DNA from: Blastocatellia bacterium | Lineage (GTDB): Bacteria; Acidobacteriota; Blastocatellia; Chloracidobacteriales; JADJPF01 | Direction of reading: 5' to 3' | Length of the DNA: 64,000 nucleotides | Assembly: GCA_025057015.1 (NCBI GenBank) | Contig: JANWYG010000007.1 | Coordinates: 124,001 to 188,000 of the forward strand | Shown here: positions 16,558 to 27,596 of the stretch, piece by piece | Position numbering within the stretch: position 1 is the first letter of the stretch | Layout of the letters: the number at the start of each line of letters is the position of its first letter | Made by a program: the position numbers and the translations under genes | Notes under the pieces: generated by a model | The model's database searches: none | Seen by the model: the letters and a program-made list of their open reading frames with translations, nothing else | What the model was told of the DNA's origin: nothing

Positions 16558-17243
16558 GTGTCTTTTCCTATCGCTTCAAGTATATCTTCCAGTTCATCCC
16601 CAGAAAGCGTCTTCACGCCAGGTCCTGACAGCGGAAAAAAACTGCTGACCCTGCCACTACTTTCTATACCAACTCGTACTTTAATATCCTTTCCTGGCAG
16701 CATAAAATCGTAATATTTAAAGCCGGGGCCGCTCTTGCCTCTTTCAGGTAATTCTATACTTTTACCATACTCTTTGAAGATAGCTTCAAGGTAGAGATCT
16801 AAATCCTCTTGTGTGGTACCCAAAGGCCAGAAGCTGTTTCGGCTTTTTATGGTAGAGGAATCGAAATATTCTACAAGGTGCCTAGCCGCAAAGTGTATCC
16901 TATCGTAAGCTGTCCAGTAGACTTGACCGTTGATAACGTTCAAGGTAGAGTCTTTAGGATAGCGCTCGCTAAGCAAAGTAGCATCCCGCAGCTTCCGAGC
17001 TTCTCGTATTTCCTTAGTGCAGAAATAGCCTTTTAGCAGAGTTACCGCTCGTTGATACTCAGTCGAAGAACCATTTCTGAGAACTACATCTATGGCACGT
17101 TCGAATTCTGAATCGATTATAGGAACCGCTCTCTTTTGCTCCTCGGTTTGCGACTTGACAGTCGTCGGTCCTTGCTGAGACGAACGATAAGCGTCAAAAC
17201 TACACCCAGAAAAAATTATCAAGATTGATATGAAAAAACGCAC
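16554..17243 (-). CDS. Lipoprotein sharing the C-terminal domain of the adjacent P-domain protein
   Basis: 229 aa from a GTG at 17243 preceded by TGGAG. The signal ends in the lipobox FSGC (Cys14). Residues about 50-225 align end to end with the last 190 residues of the 558-aa protein next door: VYWTAYDRIHFAARHLVEYF, WPLGTTQEDLD, GPGFKYYDFMLPG, VRVGIESSGRVSSFFPLSG. The two genes are clearly products of duplication, here with a lipid anchor in place of the P-domains. The shared domain is not one I can name; its motif order resembles RNase-type polymorphic toxin domains. A terminator lies between this gene and its paralogue, so it may be transcribed separately. Confidence 0.75.
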   Translation of the reverse strand: MRFFISILIIFSGCSFDAYRSSQQGPTTVKSQTEEQKRAVPIIDSEFERAIDVVLRNGSSTEYQRAVTLLKGYFCTKEIREARKLRDATLLSERYPKDSTLNVINGQVYWTAYDRIHFAARHLVEYFDSSTIKSRNSFWPLGTTQEDLDLYLEAIFKEYGKSIELPERGKSGPGFKYYDFMLPGKDIKVRVGIESSGRVSSFFPLSGPGVKTLSGDELEDILEAIGKDT

Positions 17244-17261
17244 CGTAGTACTCCATTAACA

Positions 17262-17296
17262 CAAGAAAGAAAAATGGGGCACCTGTTTATGCCCCA
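17262..17296 (-). terminator. Rho-independent terminator after the P-domain protein gene
   Basis: Read on the minus strand, TGGGGCA (17296-17290), an 8-nt loop and TGCCCCA (17281-17275) form a perfect 7-bp GC-rich stem followed by TTTTTCTTTCTT. It lies 38 bp after the stop codon of the 558-aa gene and only 19 bp before the start of the 229-aa lipoprotein gene, so it separates the paralogous genes transcriptionally. Confidence 0.9.
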
Positions 17297-17333
17297 CTAA
17301 TTAGATTTTCAAAATCAAACGGTGACGAAAGCC

Positions 17334-19010
17334 CTACGACCGAGCTATAGCGAGCAGTTGCTGGACTTCAGCCTGATTAGCAGCTATGTAATTTGGACCG
17401 CTTACTGGGAAAAAGCTAGTAACTCGGCCAGTACTTTCTATTCCGACTCGCACCTTTAGGCCACTATTTCCCGGAAGATCAAACTCGTAGTACTTAAAGC
17501 CAGGACCGTTACTACCAGGATTTGGAAGTTTGATCTGGCTACCGTAGGTCTCAAAAATCGACTGCAGGTACTGATCGAGCTGTGCCTGAGTAGTGCCTAC
17601 TGGCCACCAGCCGTTCTTATTCTTTATGTCTGCCGTATCAAAGTATTCCATCAGGTGTCTTGCTGCAAAGTGCATTCTGTCATAAGCCGTCCAGTAGACT
17701 TTCTTGTCGTCTTGCACTTTTAGCTCTACACCACCCTTTGGATATATGTCGTTAAGCAGCACTGGATCTCGGCGATGTTCACGATGGTTATTCAGCTCAT
17801 TAACGGACAGGTATTGCTTGATTAGCTTGTGTGCCTCAGCTTTTTCTGCATCTGTAGCAGCCTTGCGGCCTAGAGCTATTTCTGCGGCGTTATACACCGA
17901 CGTAGCTATGTCTACGGGTGGTGGAGGTGGCGGCGGAGGCGGGGTGACTTTCTTCGGCGTGATTTTCAGTCCCCAGGATTTAAGCACGCCTTCATCTTGC
18001 CGTGCAGCATCTTGTACGGTCAGCTTCCACTCTCCGGAGATCGGTTCTCCAACAAACTCACTACGGTCAATTTCAAACGTCAGGTTATCTGCTGACCCAC
18101 CTTGTCTATTATGCAACGTTACCTCTTTACCCGAGGGGCTAGTTAGCTTGACGATGAGATCGCCGCGATAGGTATGTGCTATGTCTAAGCTAACGGTTAG
18201 TTTTTCAACTTCACCAGCCTCGGTAAAATTAATAACTGAGGTAGTCGTCTGATTATCTTTGATAGCAGCGTTAGGTGTAACCGTCTTCTCCAACCTTCCT
18301 GTGGCGGGAGGTGACTGTACTTTCTCCTCACCAGTCACAGATAGACTCCAAGACTTCAATGTTCCCACGTCCTGAGCTTCACGGTCCTCTACTATCAAAG
18401 TCCAGTCACCTTTGCTGCTGATGCCATTAAAGTCAGCAGGACTTGCGCTAAACTGCAAGGTACCACTTCCACGTCCACCGGACTGGTTACGTAGTGTAAC
18501 TTCTTTCCCTTCTGGTGAACGTAGCTTCACCACTAGATCACCTATATATGTGTGATCGATGTTTACGTCTACTTTAACGCCTTGCACGGTCAAGTCATCG
18601 TTGATAGTGATCTTAGAAGTAGTAACTTGATGGTCACGTATAGCAGCGTTTGGCGTCGCCGTCAGACCAACCGTGCGTATAGCGGCAGAATCTCTCATAG
18701 ACCCAACAGCTGCGGTTGCTGGCATTCTGCGCGCCGTAAGTGTCCTGTTTACGAGATTACTGAGCCGACTATCTACACGACGTGTTTCTACGGGGTTATG
18801 TAGCTGTCTACGGAGGCGCTGTGCATCGAAGCTATCCCGTGACCTTACATACTGCTCGTTAAGCCTAGCTCCACGAGTCGGATCTGCAACTTGATGTATT
18901 TGAGTCTGTTGCCCTATAGGCTGCTTTACATTCTGCTGTGGTGCCTGTTCAACTTCTCTCACATTATCTGCAGAACCTAAAGAACTTCCGCTTATTCTGT
19001 TTATTGACAT
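17334..19010 (-). CDS. Two P-domain (proprotein convertase-type) repeats fused to an unrecognised toxin-like C-terminal domain
   Basis: 558 aa. Residues 1-115 are polar, Gln/Arg-rich and lack a Sec signal (MSINRISGSSLGSADNVREV). Two tandem P-domains follow (about 118-228 and 244-351), each with HTY-GDLVVKL-SP-GKEVTL and a closing SWSL or SWGL. A run of nine prolines (357-365) joins them to a domain at 368-558 shared with the neighbouring lipoprotein: AARH at 449-452, PVGTTQ at 470-475, VRVGIESTGRVTSFFP at 520-535. P-domains usually accompany subtilisin-like proteases, but none is present. The layout (delivery region, linker, terminal domain) recalls secreted effectors. Route of export and activity are unknown. 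Confidence 0.8.
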   Translation of the reverse strand: MSINRISGSSLGSADNVREVEQAPQQNVKQPIGQQTQIHQVADPTRGARLNEQYVRSRDSFDAQRLRRQLHNPVETRRVDSRLSNLVNRTLTARRMPATAAVGSMRDSAAIRTVGLTATPNAAIRDHQVTTSKITINDDLTVQGVKVDVNIDHTYIGDLVVKLRSPEGKEVTLRNQSGGRGSGTLQFSASPADFNGISSKGDWTLIVEDREAQDVGTLKSWSLSVTGEEKVQSPPATGRLEKTVTPNAAIKDNQTTTSVINFTEAGEVEKLTVSLDIAHTYRGDLIVKLTSPSGKEVTLHNRQGGSADNLTFEIDRSEFVGEPISGEWKLTVQDAARQDEGVLKSWGLKITPKKVTPPPPPPPPPVDIATSVYNAAEIALGRKAATDAEKAEAHKLIKQYLSVNELNNHREHRRDPVLLNDIYPKGGVELKVQDDKKVYWTAYDRMHFAARHLMEYFDTADIKNKNGWWPVGTTQAQLDQYLQSIFETYGSQIKLPNPGSNGPGFKYYEFDLPGNSGLKVRVGIESTGRVTSFFPVSGPNYIAANQAEVQQLLAIARS

Positions 19011-19181
19011 ACCCTTTCCTTTTAAAAAAATGAATAACTATTCATCAACTCTTATCGGTACCAATAAGATTAAGTTGTCGAGATAACAGAAATTTTACAG
19101 CCTAACTTATCAAGACTTCTTAAGTAGTAAGAACTACGAACTCGATCCACTTAAGTAGCTCAATATCTAGTAGCTAGGTGA

Positions 19182-20099
19182 TTACGATACTTCAGGCAGC
19201 ACCAACTCTGCTACTAGTGGATAATGGTCTGAGCCGACGTAAGGACCTCGGTAAAGTGTCCGCATCCGGCAGTCAGTGAGTATGTGGTCAATTTGTATCA
19301 CTGGCAGAGGATGTGGCCAACTAGCTGTGTATGACACAGGGTTTAAGCCGATCTTTCTGAGGAAGCCATACGAGCAAGACCAAACAGTATTGTTGAGATC
19401 GCCCATTAAGACCAGCGGCCGCTTACTGGCCGAAGCTACAGCGGCAAGTTCCCACAGTTGCTTATCCCTCAAGTCTGAATATGCACTATTGATAGGGGGG
19501 AACAAGTGTACGGCCAAGAAGGAAAAACCCAGTTTTGAGTCACCCACAACTATCGGTATGCCACCTTGCAAGTATACAGTACGTATCTCAAACTGGTGTT
19601 TACTGAAGACAGCTAATCCGAAACTGTCGTTGCGGGGCAGCTGCCAAATCTGATAGCGGTCCTTAAGTTGGCTAAGCGATTCTGCCCAAAAATCATTGTA
19701 TTCTTGAAAGACAATAAGCTCGGGCCTACTTTGCTCAATAAACCGTAGCAACAAATCAGCACGGCGGTTGCTATGGTTGAGGTTGACTGTCGCCACTTTG
19801 ACTATTCTTGCTTCAGAAAGAGGAGCTTTAGACAACACAAGATGTGGCAGTACGTTTGCTGCGCAGTATGAGAATGGCAGAAGGTAAGCCACAAGTTGTT
19901 GCCAGGGAACGAAGAAAAGTGAGCCAACCGCTATAACAAATATGAAAAGATAGAGATGATTGAAGTGTGAAAACAAGTCAAATATCCACCAGTAGCAGCC
20001 CAGACGCCCTGCTACAAACGCTAGCGAGGTAGCTAAAAGCAACAGGTGCACGGCCATGAAGGCAAGCTTTTTTTCTCGGCTGCTAGATAGCTGCTGCAC
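19182..20099 (-). CDS. Membrane-anchored endonuclease/exonuclease/phosphatase-family protein
   Basis: A 305-aa protein with three N-terminal hydrophobic helices (to about residue 90) and an EEP domain from about 103: KVATVNLNHSNRRADLLLRF, LIVFQEYNDFW with the metal-binding Glu, MGDLNNTVWS, and the C-terminal YVGSDHYPLVAEL with the catalytic Asp-His. Relatives include nucleases, sphingomyelinases and phosphoinositide phosphatases, mostly extracytoplasmic in this membrane-bound form; substrate unknown. The start overlaps the end of atpG by 17 bp; an internal Met15 (20057) would remove the overlap. It may be carried on the atp transcript. Confidence 0.85.
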   Translation of the reverse strand: MQQLSSSREKKLAFMAVHLLLLATSLAFVAGRLGCYWWIFDLFSHFNHLYLFIFVIAVGSLFFVPWQQLVAYLLPFSYCAANVLPHLVLSKAPLSEARIVKVATVNLNHSNRRADLLLRFIEQSRPELIVFQEYNDFWAESLSQLKDRYQIWQLPRNDSFGLAVFSKHQFEIRTVYLQGGIPIVVGDSKLGFSFLAVHLFPPINSAYSDLRDKQLWELAAVASASKRPLVLMGDLNNTVWSCSYGFLRKIGLNPVSYTASWPHPLPVIQIDHILTDCRMRTLYRGPYVGSDHYPLVAELVLPEVS

Positions 20100-20952
20100 C
20101 GCTTACTACTTCTATGATCTCTTTAGTTATAGAAGCCTGACGGACACGGTTGAGCTTAAGGGTTAGCTTTGAAATCATCTCCGTAGCATTCTTGTTTGCC
20201 GAGTCCATAGCTGTCATACGAGCAGCATGTTCGGCAGCTACAGACTCTATAAGGCCTTGGAAAATTTGCGTCTCTACATAGTGTGGCAACAGCCTGCCGA
20301 GTATCTCTGCAGGCGGTTGTTCGTATAGGTAGTCCAATCCCTGGTCAGAAGGAGAGGCTAGCTGAGACACAGGAAGCAACTGAACTATCCTAAGCACCTG
20401 TCGAAGTGCGCTCTTGAACTCATTATAGATTAGATAGACTTTATCGGGCAGCGGCTCGTTTTCTTTACCAGATGTGTATACATCTATGAGCATCTGGGCT
20501 ATTTCAACGGCTTGCTCGTACCTGATAGTTTTAGAAACAAGGCCTACATATTCTGCCAGTATCCGGCCGCCGCGTTTGCGGATAAAGTCTCGCCCTTTGC
20601 GGCCTATCGTAACATAGCTAACACGCTTGCCTGCGTGTTGCTTTTCGAATTCAACTACAGCTTTAAGGAGATTCGTATTAAAAGCACCACACAAGCCTTT
20701 GTCAGCAGTTATTAACACGACGATGAGGTTTTCATCACCTCGCTCATTCATCAGTTTGTGGGAAAACTCTTCAGCTTTAGCAGCTAGATTAGCTAGCATT
20801 TCGAGCAGCTTCTTGCTATAGGGCCGAGCCGCTATCACCCTTTCCTGAGCACGTCGAAGCCTAGAAGCTGAAACCAGCTTCATAGCCTTTGTTATCTGCC
20901 GCATGCTTTTGACCGATTTGATACGCCTTCTTATTCCTTGTAAATTCGCCAT
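20083..20952 (-). CDS. atpG: ATP synthase F1 gamma subunit
   Basis: Central rotating stalk of F1. The 289-aa sequence begins ANLQGIRRRIKSVKSMRQIT, includes LVSASRLRRAQ, ITADKGLCGAFN, and ends with the conserved coiled-coil strand AARMTAMDSANKNATEMI and RQASITKEIIEVVSGA. It is the last subunit gene of the block, and beta and epsilon do not follow; the next gene is an EEP-family protein. Beta and epsilon must be elsewhere on the chromosome. Confidence 0.98.
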   Translation of the reverse strand: MANLQGIRRRIKSVKSMRQITKAMKLVSASRLRRAQERVIAARPYSKKLLEMLANLAAKAEEFSHKLMNERGDENLIVVLITADKGLCGAFNTNLLKAVVEFEKQHAGKRVSYVTIGRKGRDFIRKRGGRILAEYVGLVSKTIRYEQAVEIAQMLIDVYTSGKENEPLPDKVYLIYNEFKSALRQVLRIVQLLPVSQLASPSDQGLDYLYEQPPAEILGRLLPHYVETQIFQGLIESVAAEHAARMTAMDSANKNATEMISKLTLKLNRVRQASITKEIIEVVSGAAAI

Positions 20953-20961
20953 CGCTTAGAC

Positions 20962-23059
<2,098 letters not shown>

Positions 23060-23063
<4 letters not shown>

Positions 23064-23560
23064 TTCTGCACTCCCTCCAGCTCTTTCGCAAACTCATCCA
23101 GCAGTCGGTCATCATCTCTTGGCCGCAGTTCTTTTGTTAGTATAGCTGAAGCCAGCTCTATCGATTTTTCAGCCGCAAACTCCCTCAGTTGCTGCTTGGC
23201 TAACTTCACCGCAGACTCAATCTCACGCCGTGCGGCAAGGCGTATACGTTCAGCTTCTTCCTCAGCTTGCTTTATCAGACGTTCGTACTCAGCAGCAGCT
23301 TCGCGCTCAGCTTCAGCTCGCATCCGCTCTATCTCCTCGTTAAGAAATAGCAGCTTGTCTTCCACTAAGCGCAGCTTGGCTTCGGCAGCTTCTTTTTCCT
23401 CAAGAGCACGTCTAAGCTCATCTTTGATGGACGCCCGACGCGAGTTGAAAAAGTCAGCCATAGGCTTGCGAAGGATAAAGATCATGAAGGCAAGAAAGAT
23501 TGCCAAGTTAATCGCTTTGGGCAAGGTGCCATATCCGCCACCAGAAAGTAGTATTTCCAT
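23060..23560 (-). CDS. atpF: ATP synthase subunit b
   Basis: Peripheral stalk. 166 aa with one N-terminal membrane helix (AINLAIFLAFMIFILRKPMA) and a long charged coiled coil (EEAERIRLAARREIESAVKL) that dimerises with b'. It is directly downstream of the second b-type gene and overlaps atpH by 4 bp. Confidence 0.93.
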
Positions 23561-24022
23561 TTAGCCTCCTAATGGACGTCTCAACACGCTAGCTGCGATA
23601 GACTTAGCCATAGCTGCTGCATCATCTTCAAGTGACTCACGGGCCTGTCTTACAGCAGCTTCTATTTCCTTGCGTCCTGCCTCTATTTCACGAGCTGCTT
23701 CTTCACGAGCTGCCTCAAGCTTTTTAGCTCGCTCAGCCAAAGCCACAGTACGACGCTCTTCCAACATCTTGTAGTTCTCTGCTTTTGCCTCGCGAATACG
23801 CCTCTGATAGTCAGCAAGCCGCTGCTCGTAGTCCTGTAAGACCTTCTTAGCGTCTGCTATGGTTCCACTGGTTCGCTTCTCGCGTTCATCCAATACTTGC
23901 CCCACCGGGGTGAGTATTATCCTGTCCAACACAAACACTAATGCTATAAAGATGGCTACTGTAAACAGTATGGATAAATCCGGTGCAAGTAAGGAGCTGT
24001 CCGCAAATGCCAGACAAAACAT
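23561..24022 (-). CDS. atpF': ATP synthase subunit b' (second b-type chain)
   Basis: 153 aa with a helix at about 16-37 (ILFTVAIFIALVFVLDRIIL) followed by TPVGQVLDEREKRTSGTI, a b'-type signature, and an Ala/Glu/Arg-rich coiled coil. Having b and b' is typical of phototrophs and several other phyla including Acidobacteriota. It is the first gene of the block; no a or c subunit gene precedes it, since the next gene upstream is divergent. The start follows an A/T-rich leader with a weak ribosome-binding site. Confidence 0.9.
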   Translation of the reverse strand: MFCLAFADSSLLAPDLSILFTVAIFIALVFVLDRIILTPVGQVLDEREKRTSGTIADAKKVLQDYEQRLADYQRRIREAKAENYKMLEERRTVALAERAKKLEAAREEAAREIEAGRKEIEAAVRQARESLEDDAAAMAKSIAASVLRRPLGG

Positions 24023-24197
24023 TTTAAAGATTTTCGATCCACGAGAGTAGATTTTAAGCGGCTAAGGTAGCATAGCAACATTTTGAGTGTCAAGCTGTCT
24101 ATAGCAGGTCATCTTTTTGCTAAAGCTTGCCGGTTGCTTTTTAGAAAGCGATTTGCTAGTCTCTTTATTAATTTAACTTGCTAAGTACTAAGCTCTT

Positions 24198-24830
24198 ATG
24201 ACGGCGTCGATACTTCAAGCAATCTACATTTTCACGGCAATTTTGGGCGTCGGCATAACTGCTATAGATCTTGCAGGGTTACTTGCAACTAGTATTGAGG
24301 TTGGTTCTCAAGAACATCATGCCAACGTAGGGCAAAGTGAACACAGCATAGATGCTAACGCCCATTCCGACAGTCACCTTGATAGTGTAGCCAGCACGTT
24401 CCTCTCATCCCTGTTCTACCTTAGAATTTTTGTCTACTTTGCCCTGGGTTTTGGTCCCACAGGATTGATAACAAAGTCCTATGGATACCCAGACTTGACC
24501 TCAGCAATATATGCCAGCACCGCCGGCTTGATTTCTGCTACAGCTGCCTACTTGGTGTTCAAGATACAGAACAAAGCTCTTGACTCCAGCCTGCAAGTCG
24601 AAGACCTCTTCCTAGGTAAAGCACGAGTGATAGTAACTATCTCCAACGGACAAATGGGCAAGGTCAGAATCGCCACAGGACAGTCGGTAACAGAACGTTA
24701 TGCTATAGCAGAAGATCCGTCTGAAAATCTCGAAATAGATGCTGAAGTTGAAGTCGTAAGCGTCCACGACGATCATATAGTGGTTCGAAGGCGGAAGGAT
24801 TTACCGCTGCTTGAGACAAAGCAAATGTAA
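24198..24830 (+). CDS. NfeD-like membrane protein with C-terminal OB-fold
   Basis: 210 aa. Hydrophobic helices at about 5-30, 70-85 and 100-120, then a soluble beta-barrel segment (LGKARVIVTISNGQMGKVRI ... VEVVSVHDDHIVVRRR) with the look of the NfeD/YqiJ OB-fold. NfeD proteins are habitually encoded beside flotillin/SPFH proteins and act with them in membrane microdomains; here two SPFH genes follow by 130 bp and then 2 bp. A His/Ser/Asp-rich loop at 38-63 is unusual. No ClpP-like serine protease domain is fused, so this is the short form. Confidence 0.72.
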   Translation: MTASILQAIYIFTAILGVGITAIDLAGLLATSIEVGSQEHHANVGQSEHSIDANAHSDSHLDSVASTFLSSLFYLRIFVYFALGFGPTGLITKSYGYPDLTSAIYASTAGLISATAAYLVFKIQNKALDSSLQVEDLFLGKARVIVTISNGQMGKVRIATGQSVTERYAIAEDPSENLEIDAEVEVVSVHDDHIVVRRRKDLPLLETKQM

Positions 24831-24960
24831 GCATTTATAATCTGCTTAGAAAACGCTTCAACCAACACTAGAGAGTTTGGCCAAGCTAGTTTCTAAAACT
24901 AAAATCTGCTTTTGACAATTTGTCTTCAGAAGCACCAAAGACCAGCCATGAGGAGCCAGA

Positions 24961-26337
24961 ATGGAAGAGTTTTTTCAGCTTATAGTAACTTGGATACTAC
25001 TAATCCTGTCAGAACTATCCTTCACAGGAGCAATAGCTGCTTTAATAGTTTTCCTTCTCATTAGAAGCTTCTTCAAGTCAGTCATACGGGTCTGTCCGCC
25101 AAACGAAGTGCTCGTAGTTACTGGTGCAAAAACGGTAGTCAATGGCAAAGAGTATGGCTTTAGAATACAAAAAGGTGGTTGGACATACGTCATCCCCTAC
25201 TTTCAAGATGCACAAACCTTAGACCTGAGAATACTCCCCATACACGTCAAGATTGAGGGCGTTAATTCCGCCAACGGGATCACTGTAGGAGCAGATGCAA
25301 CAGCTTGTGTATGCGTCGACGATAAAAACGAAACTCTTCTTTACGCTGCGATAGAACGCCTAATAGGCAAGCAACGTGAAGAAATCAGACAACAAATCCA
25401 AAGCACGATGGTAGGCAACGTAAGAGGAGCGCTAAACAAAACTACTCCGCTACAAGCCATCGGTATGGCTGAAGAACCTGAAGATGAAGTCTCCAAGCAA
25501 CTTGTATCGCTACCCGTAGGAGCGCTCGAGAAAGCTGGTGAAGGCGAACGTGCCCGCTTTCGTGCTGAACTTCTTGCTGACTCAAACCAAGACCTAAGCG
25601 CTTTCGGTATGACTGTAGTCTCTGTATCCTTACAAAAAATATGGGATACATCCAACTATATTGCTAATCTGGCTAGTAAAACTTTGGCTAAGAAGCGCCA
25701 GGAAGTAGAAGTACAAGAAGCAATCCTGCGCGCCAGAGCAGAACGAGCAGAGTTAGACTCAAAACGCAGACAGACAATAGCGGTAAACCAAGCGAATGAG
25801 AAAATCCTTGCTGCACAACAAGAACTGGAAGTTTACAGAAAAGAGTGCGAAGCTGCTATACAACAGGCAAAACTTGAAGCTGACTGGGCTATAGCTAAAG
25901 CCGATAATGAAACCAAGAAAGCAATACAAGAGGCACTGGCTGAGTTACAGGCCCTACGGAACCGGTCAGTCAGATTGGAAGCAGAGACTAAAAAACGTGC
26001 TCAAGAAATACAGGCTCAAGCTCAAAGTACCGCAATATCTATACTCCAACAGACACAAAACGACTTGTTGACACAAAAAGTCCAGCTAATTGCAGATTTT
26101 GGCGACCTAGCTCGATTGGTCTTATTCATGCAAAAACCTCTTGTAGAACTATTTGAAAATTATAATGTAAATGCTAAACAAATTAAGCTAGACAACTTAG
26201 TGATAATGGATGAAAGAGGAACAAACCAGGTCATAAATCGCGGTCCGCAGGCCTTCATCGACTTCTTGAGATTGCTCCGAGAGAACTTCGGTATAGACAT
26301 AAAGCAGTTAGTATCAGTAGAACAGAAAGGAGAGTAG
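24961..26337 (+). CDS. SPFH/flotillin-family protein 1
   Basis: 458 aa. An N-terminal membrane segment at about 8-41, then the SPFH domain (CPPNEVLVVTGAKTVVNGKE, GWTYVIPYFQDAQTLDLR) and a long coiled coil rich in Ala, Glu and Gln from about 240 to 370, as in flotillins. Flotillins oligomerise under the inner membrane and organise protein complexes. The start follows AGGAGCCAGA. It sits 2 bp before a second flotillin and downstream of the NfeD-like gene. Confidence 0.88.
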   Translation: MEEFFQLIVTWILLILSELSFTGAIAALIVFLLIRSFFKSVIRVCPPNEVLVVTGAKTVVNGKEYGFRIQKGGWTYVIPYFQDAQTLDLRILPIHVKIEGVNSANGITVGADATACVCVDDKNETLLYAAIERLIGKQREEIRQQIQSTMVGNVRGALNKTTPLQAIGMAEEPEDEVSKQLVSLPVGALEKAGEGERARFRAELLADSNQDLSAFGMTVVSVSLQKIWDTSNYIANLASKTLAKKRQEVEVQEAILRARAERAELDSKRRQTIAVNQANEKILAAQQELEVYRKECEAAIQQAKLEADWAIAKADNETKKAIQEALAELQALRNRSVRLEAETKKRAQEIQAQAQSTAISILQQTQNDLLTQKVQLIADFGDLARLVLFMQKPLVELFENYNVNAKQIKLDNLVIMDERGTNQVINRGPQAFIDFLRLLRENFGIDIKQLVSVEQKGE

Positions 26338-26339
26338 CA

Positions 26340-27590
26340 ATGACCAGTTTTCTAGTAGCACTGGGCATTCTGATAGCACTTACTTTGTTTATACAAATTA
26401 TAAGCAGAATGAAAATAGTAGGTGCAAACGAGCTTGCCGTCGTTGCAGGTAAAGGCTCAAAGGGATACATAACCCTCAGAGGAGGACGTGTATTCATTAT
26501 CCCTCTAATCAATGAGTTTTTCATAATGGACCTACGGCCACAAACCACGACCGTCAGGGTAGAATCTGCTATAGCCAAAGGAATAGTTCCTCTTACAGTT
26601 ACTGCTACCGTGAGCTTCACGGTTGCATCTTCACCGGCAGGCATACAGAACGCAATTAGAAGAATTTTAGGCATGACCGAAGACTGGAAGGAATTGCACC
26701 AAATAGCGAACTCTATAATCGAGGGCCATCTGCGTGACGCCATCGCTACCATGACTCCTGAAGAAGTAATGACAGACAAGGATGTACTGGTACGCAACAT
26801 GATCAGAGTCTGCAAAGCAGATTTAGAGAACATAGGTTTAGAAATAACAGCCATGAACATTGCTGACGTCGATGATCACCGGCTGCCTGGAGTGGAAGAG
26901 CCTGAACTATACATAGCGTTGCTCAAACGCATACAGGCCGCAAATGCTGAAGCACAGGCCCGCGAAGCCGAAGCACTTTCTCGGGCCATCTCCACAGAAG
27001 CCAGTGAGCAGCAGCGTGCCGAAGTAGCCGTGTGTAAGCTACAAAACGAGAAAGAGTCACTTACTGCAGAAACTCGAGTCAAAATAGCACAAGAACGCCA
27101 ACGTGCCGCTGTAGGTGTACAACAAGTACGCAAATCGGCTGATGCACAAATTGCAGGTATAAGATCCCAGATAGAGGCCGAAAAACTGAAAATAGAAATG
27201 CTTAAAGCAAAGTATGAGACAGAAATAATTCTGCCGGCAGAAGCACAAAGACAAAAGCTAGAACTAGATACGCAAGCACAAGCAGCAGCTATGCGGGCTC
27301 AAGCCGAAGCTGAACTCAACCAGTTACGGCAGACACTTATGATTATCAGTAAAGGTGGCCAAAAGGCCATACAAGCTTATCTGATAGAAAACCTCGATAA
27401 ATTTACAAAACCCCTTGCAAGCCTGCTACAGCTTGCACCTAGCAATGCTACTACCGTTGTTACTGGAATAGGACAAACTTCTTATCCCCCTATCTCAGCT
27501 ATACATCCTCATCCTATCGAGCAACAAAAGGCTCAGTTGTTGCAGACTGCTCTTGGGATCCAGGAAACCCCTACTGTAGTAAAAAGCTAA
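26340..27590 (+). CDS. SPFH/flotillin-family protein 2
   Basis: 416 aa with an N-terminal membrane helix (SFLVALGILIALTLFIQII), an SPFH domain (GANELAVVAGKGSKGYITLR, GGRVFIIPLINEFFIMDLR) and a coiled coil from about 195 to 330 with repeated EA/QA heptads, followed by a short hydrophobic and Pro-rich tail. It is a diverged partner of the flotillin 2 bp upstream; their different sequences and lengths suggest a hetero-oligomer. It ends 6 bp from the convergent ruvB. Confidence 0.88.
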   Translation: MTSFLVALGILIALTLFIQIISRMKIVGANELAVVAGKGSKGYITLRGGRVFIIPLINEFFIMDLRPQTTTVRVESAIAKGIVPLTVTATVSFTVASSPAGIQNAIRRILGMTEDWKELHQIANSIIEGHLRDAIATMTPEEVMTDKDVLVRNMIRVCKADLENIGLEITAMNIADVDDHRLPGVEEPELYIALLKRIQAANAEAQAREAEALSRAISTEASEQQRAEVAVCKLQNEKESLTAETRVKIAQERQRAAVGVQQVRKSADAQIAGIRSQIEAEKLKIEMLKAKYETEIILPAEAQRQKLELDTQAQAAAMRAQAEAELNQLRQTLMIISKGGQKAIQAYLIENLDKFTKPLASLLQLAPSNATTVVTGIGQTSYPPISAIHPHPIEQQKAQLLQTALGIQETPTVVKS

Positions 27591-27596
27591 AACAAA

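Noticed and set aside
17920-17946. G-rich tract as a possible G-quadruplex
   Set aside because: It is the complement of the nine-proline codon run in the 558-aa protein and is explained by coding.
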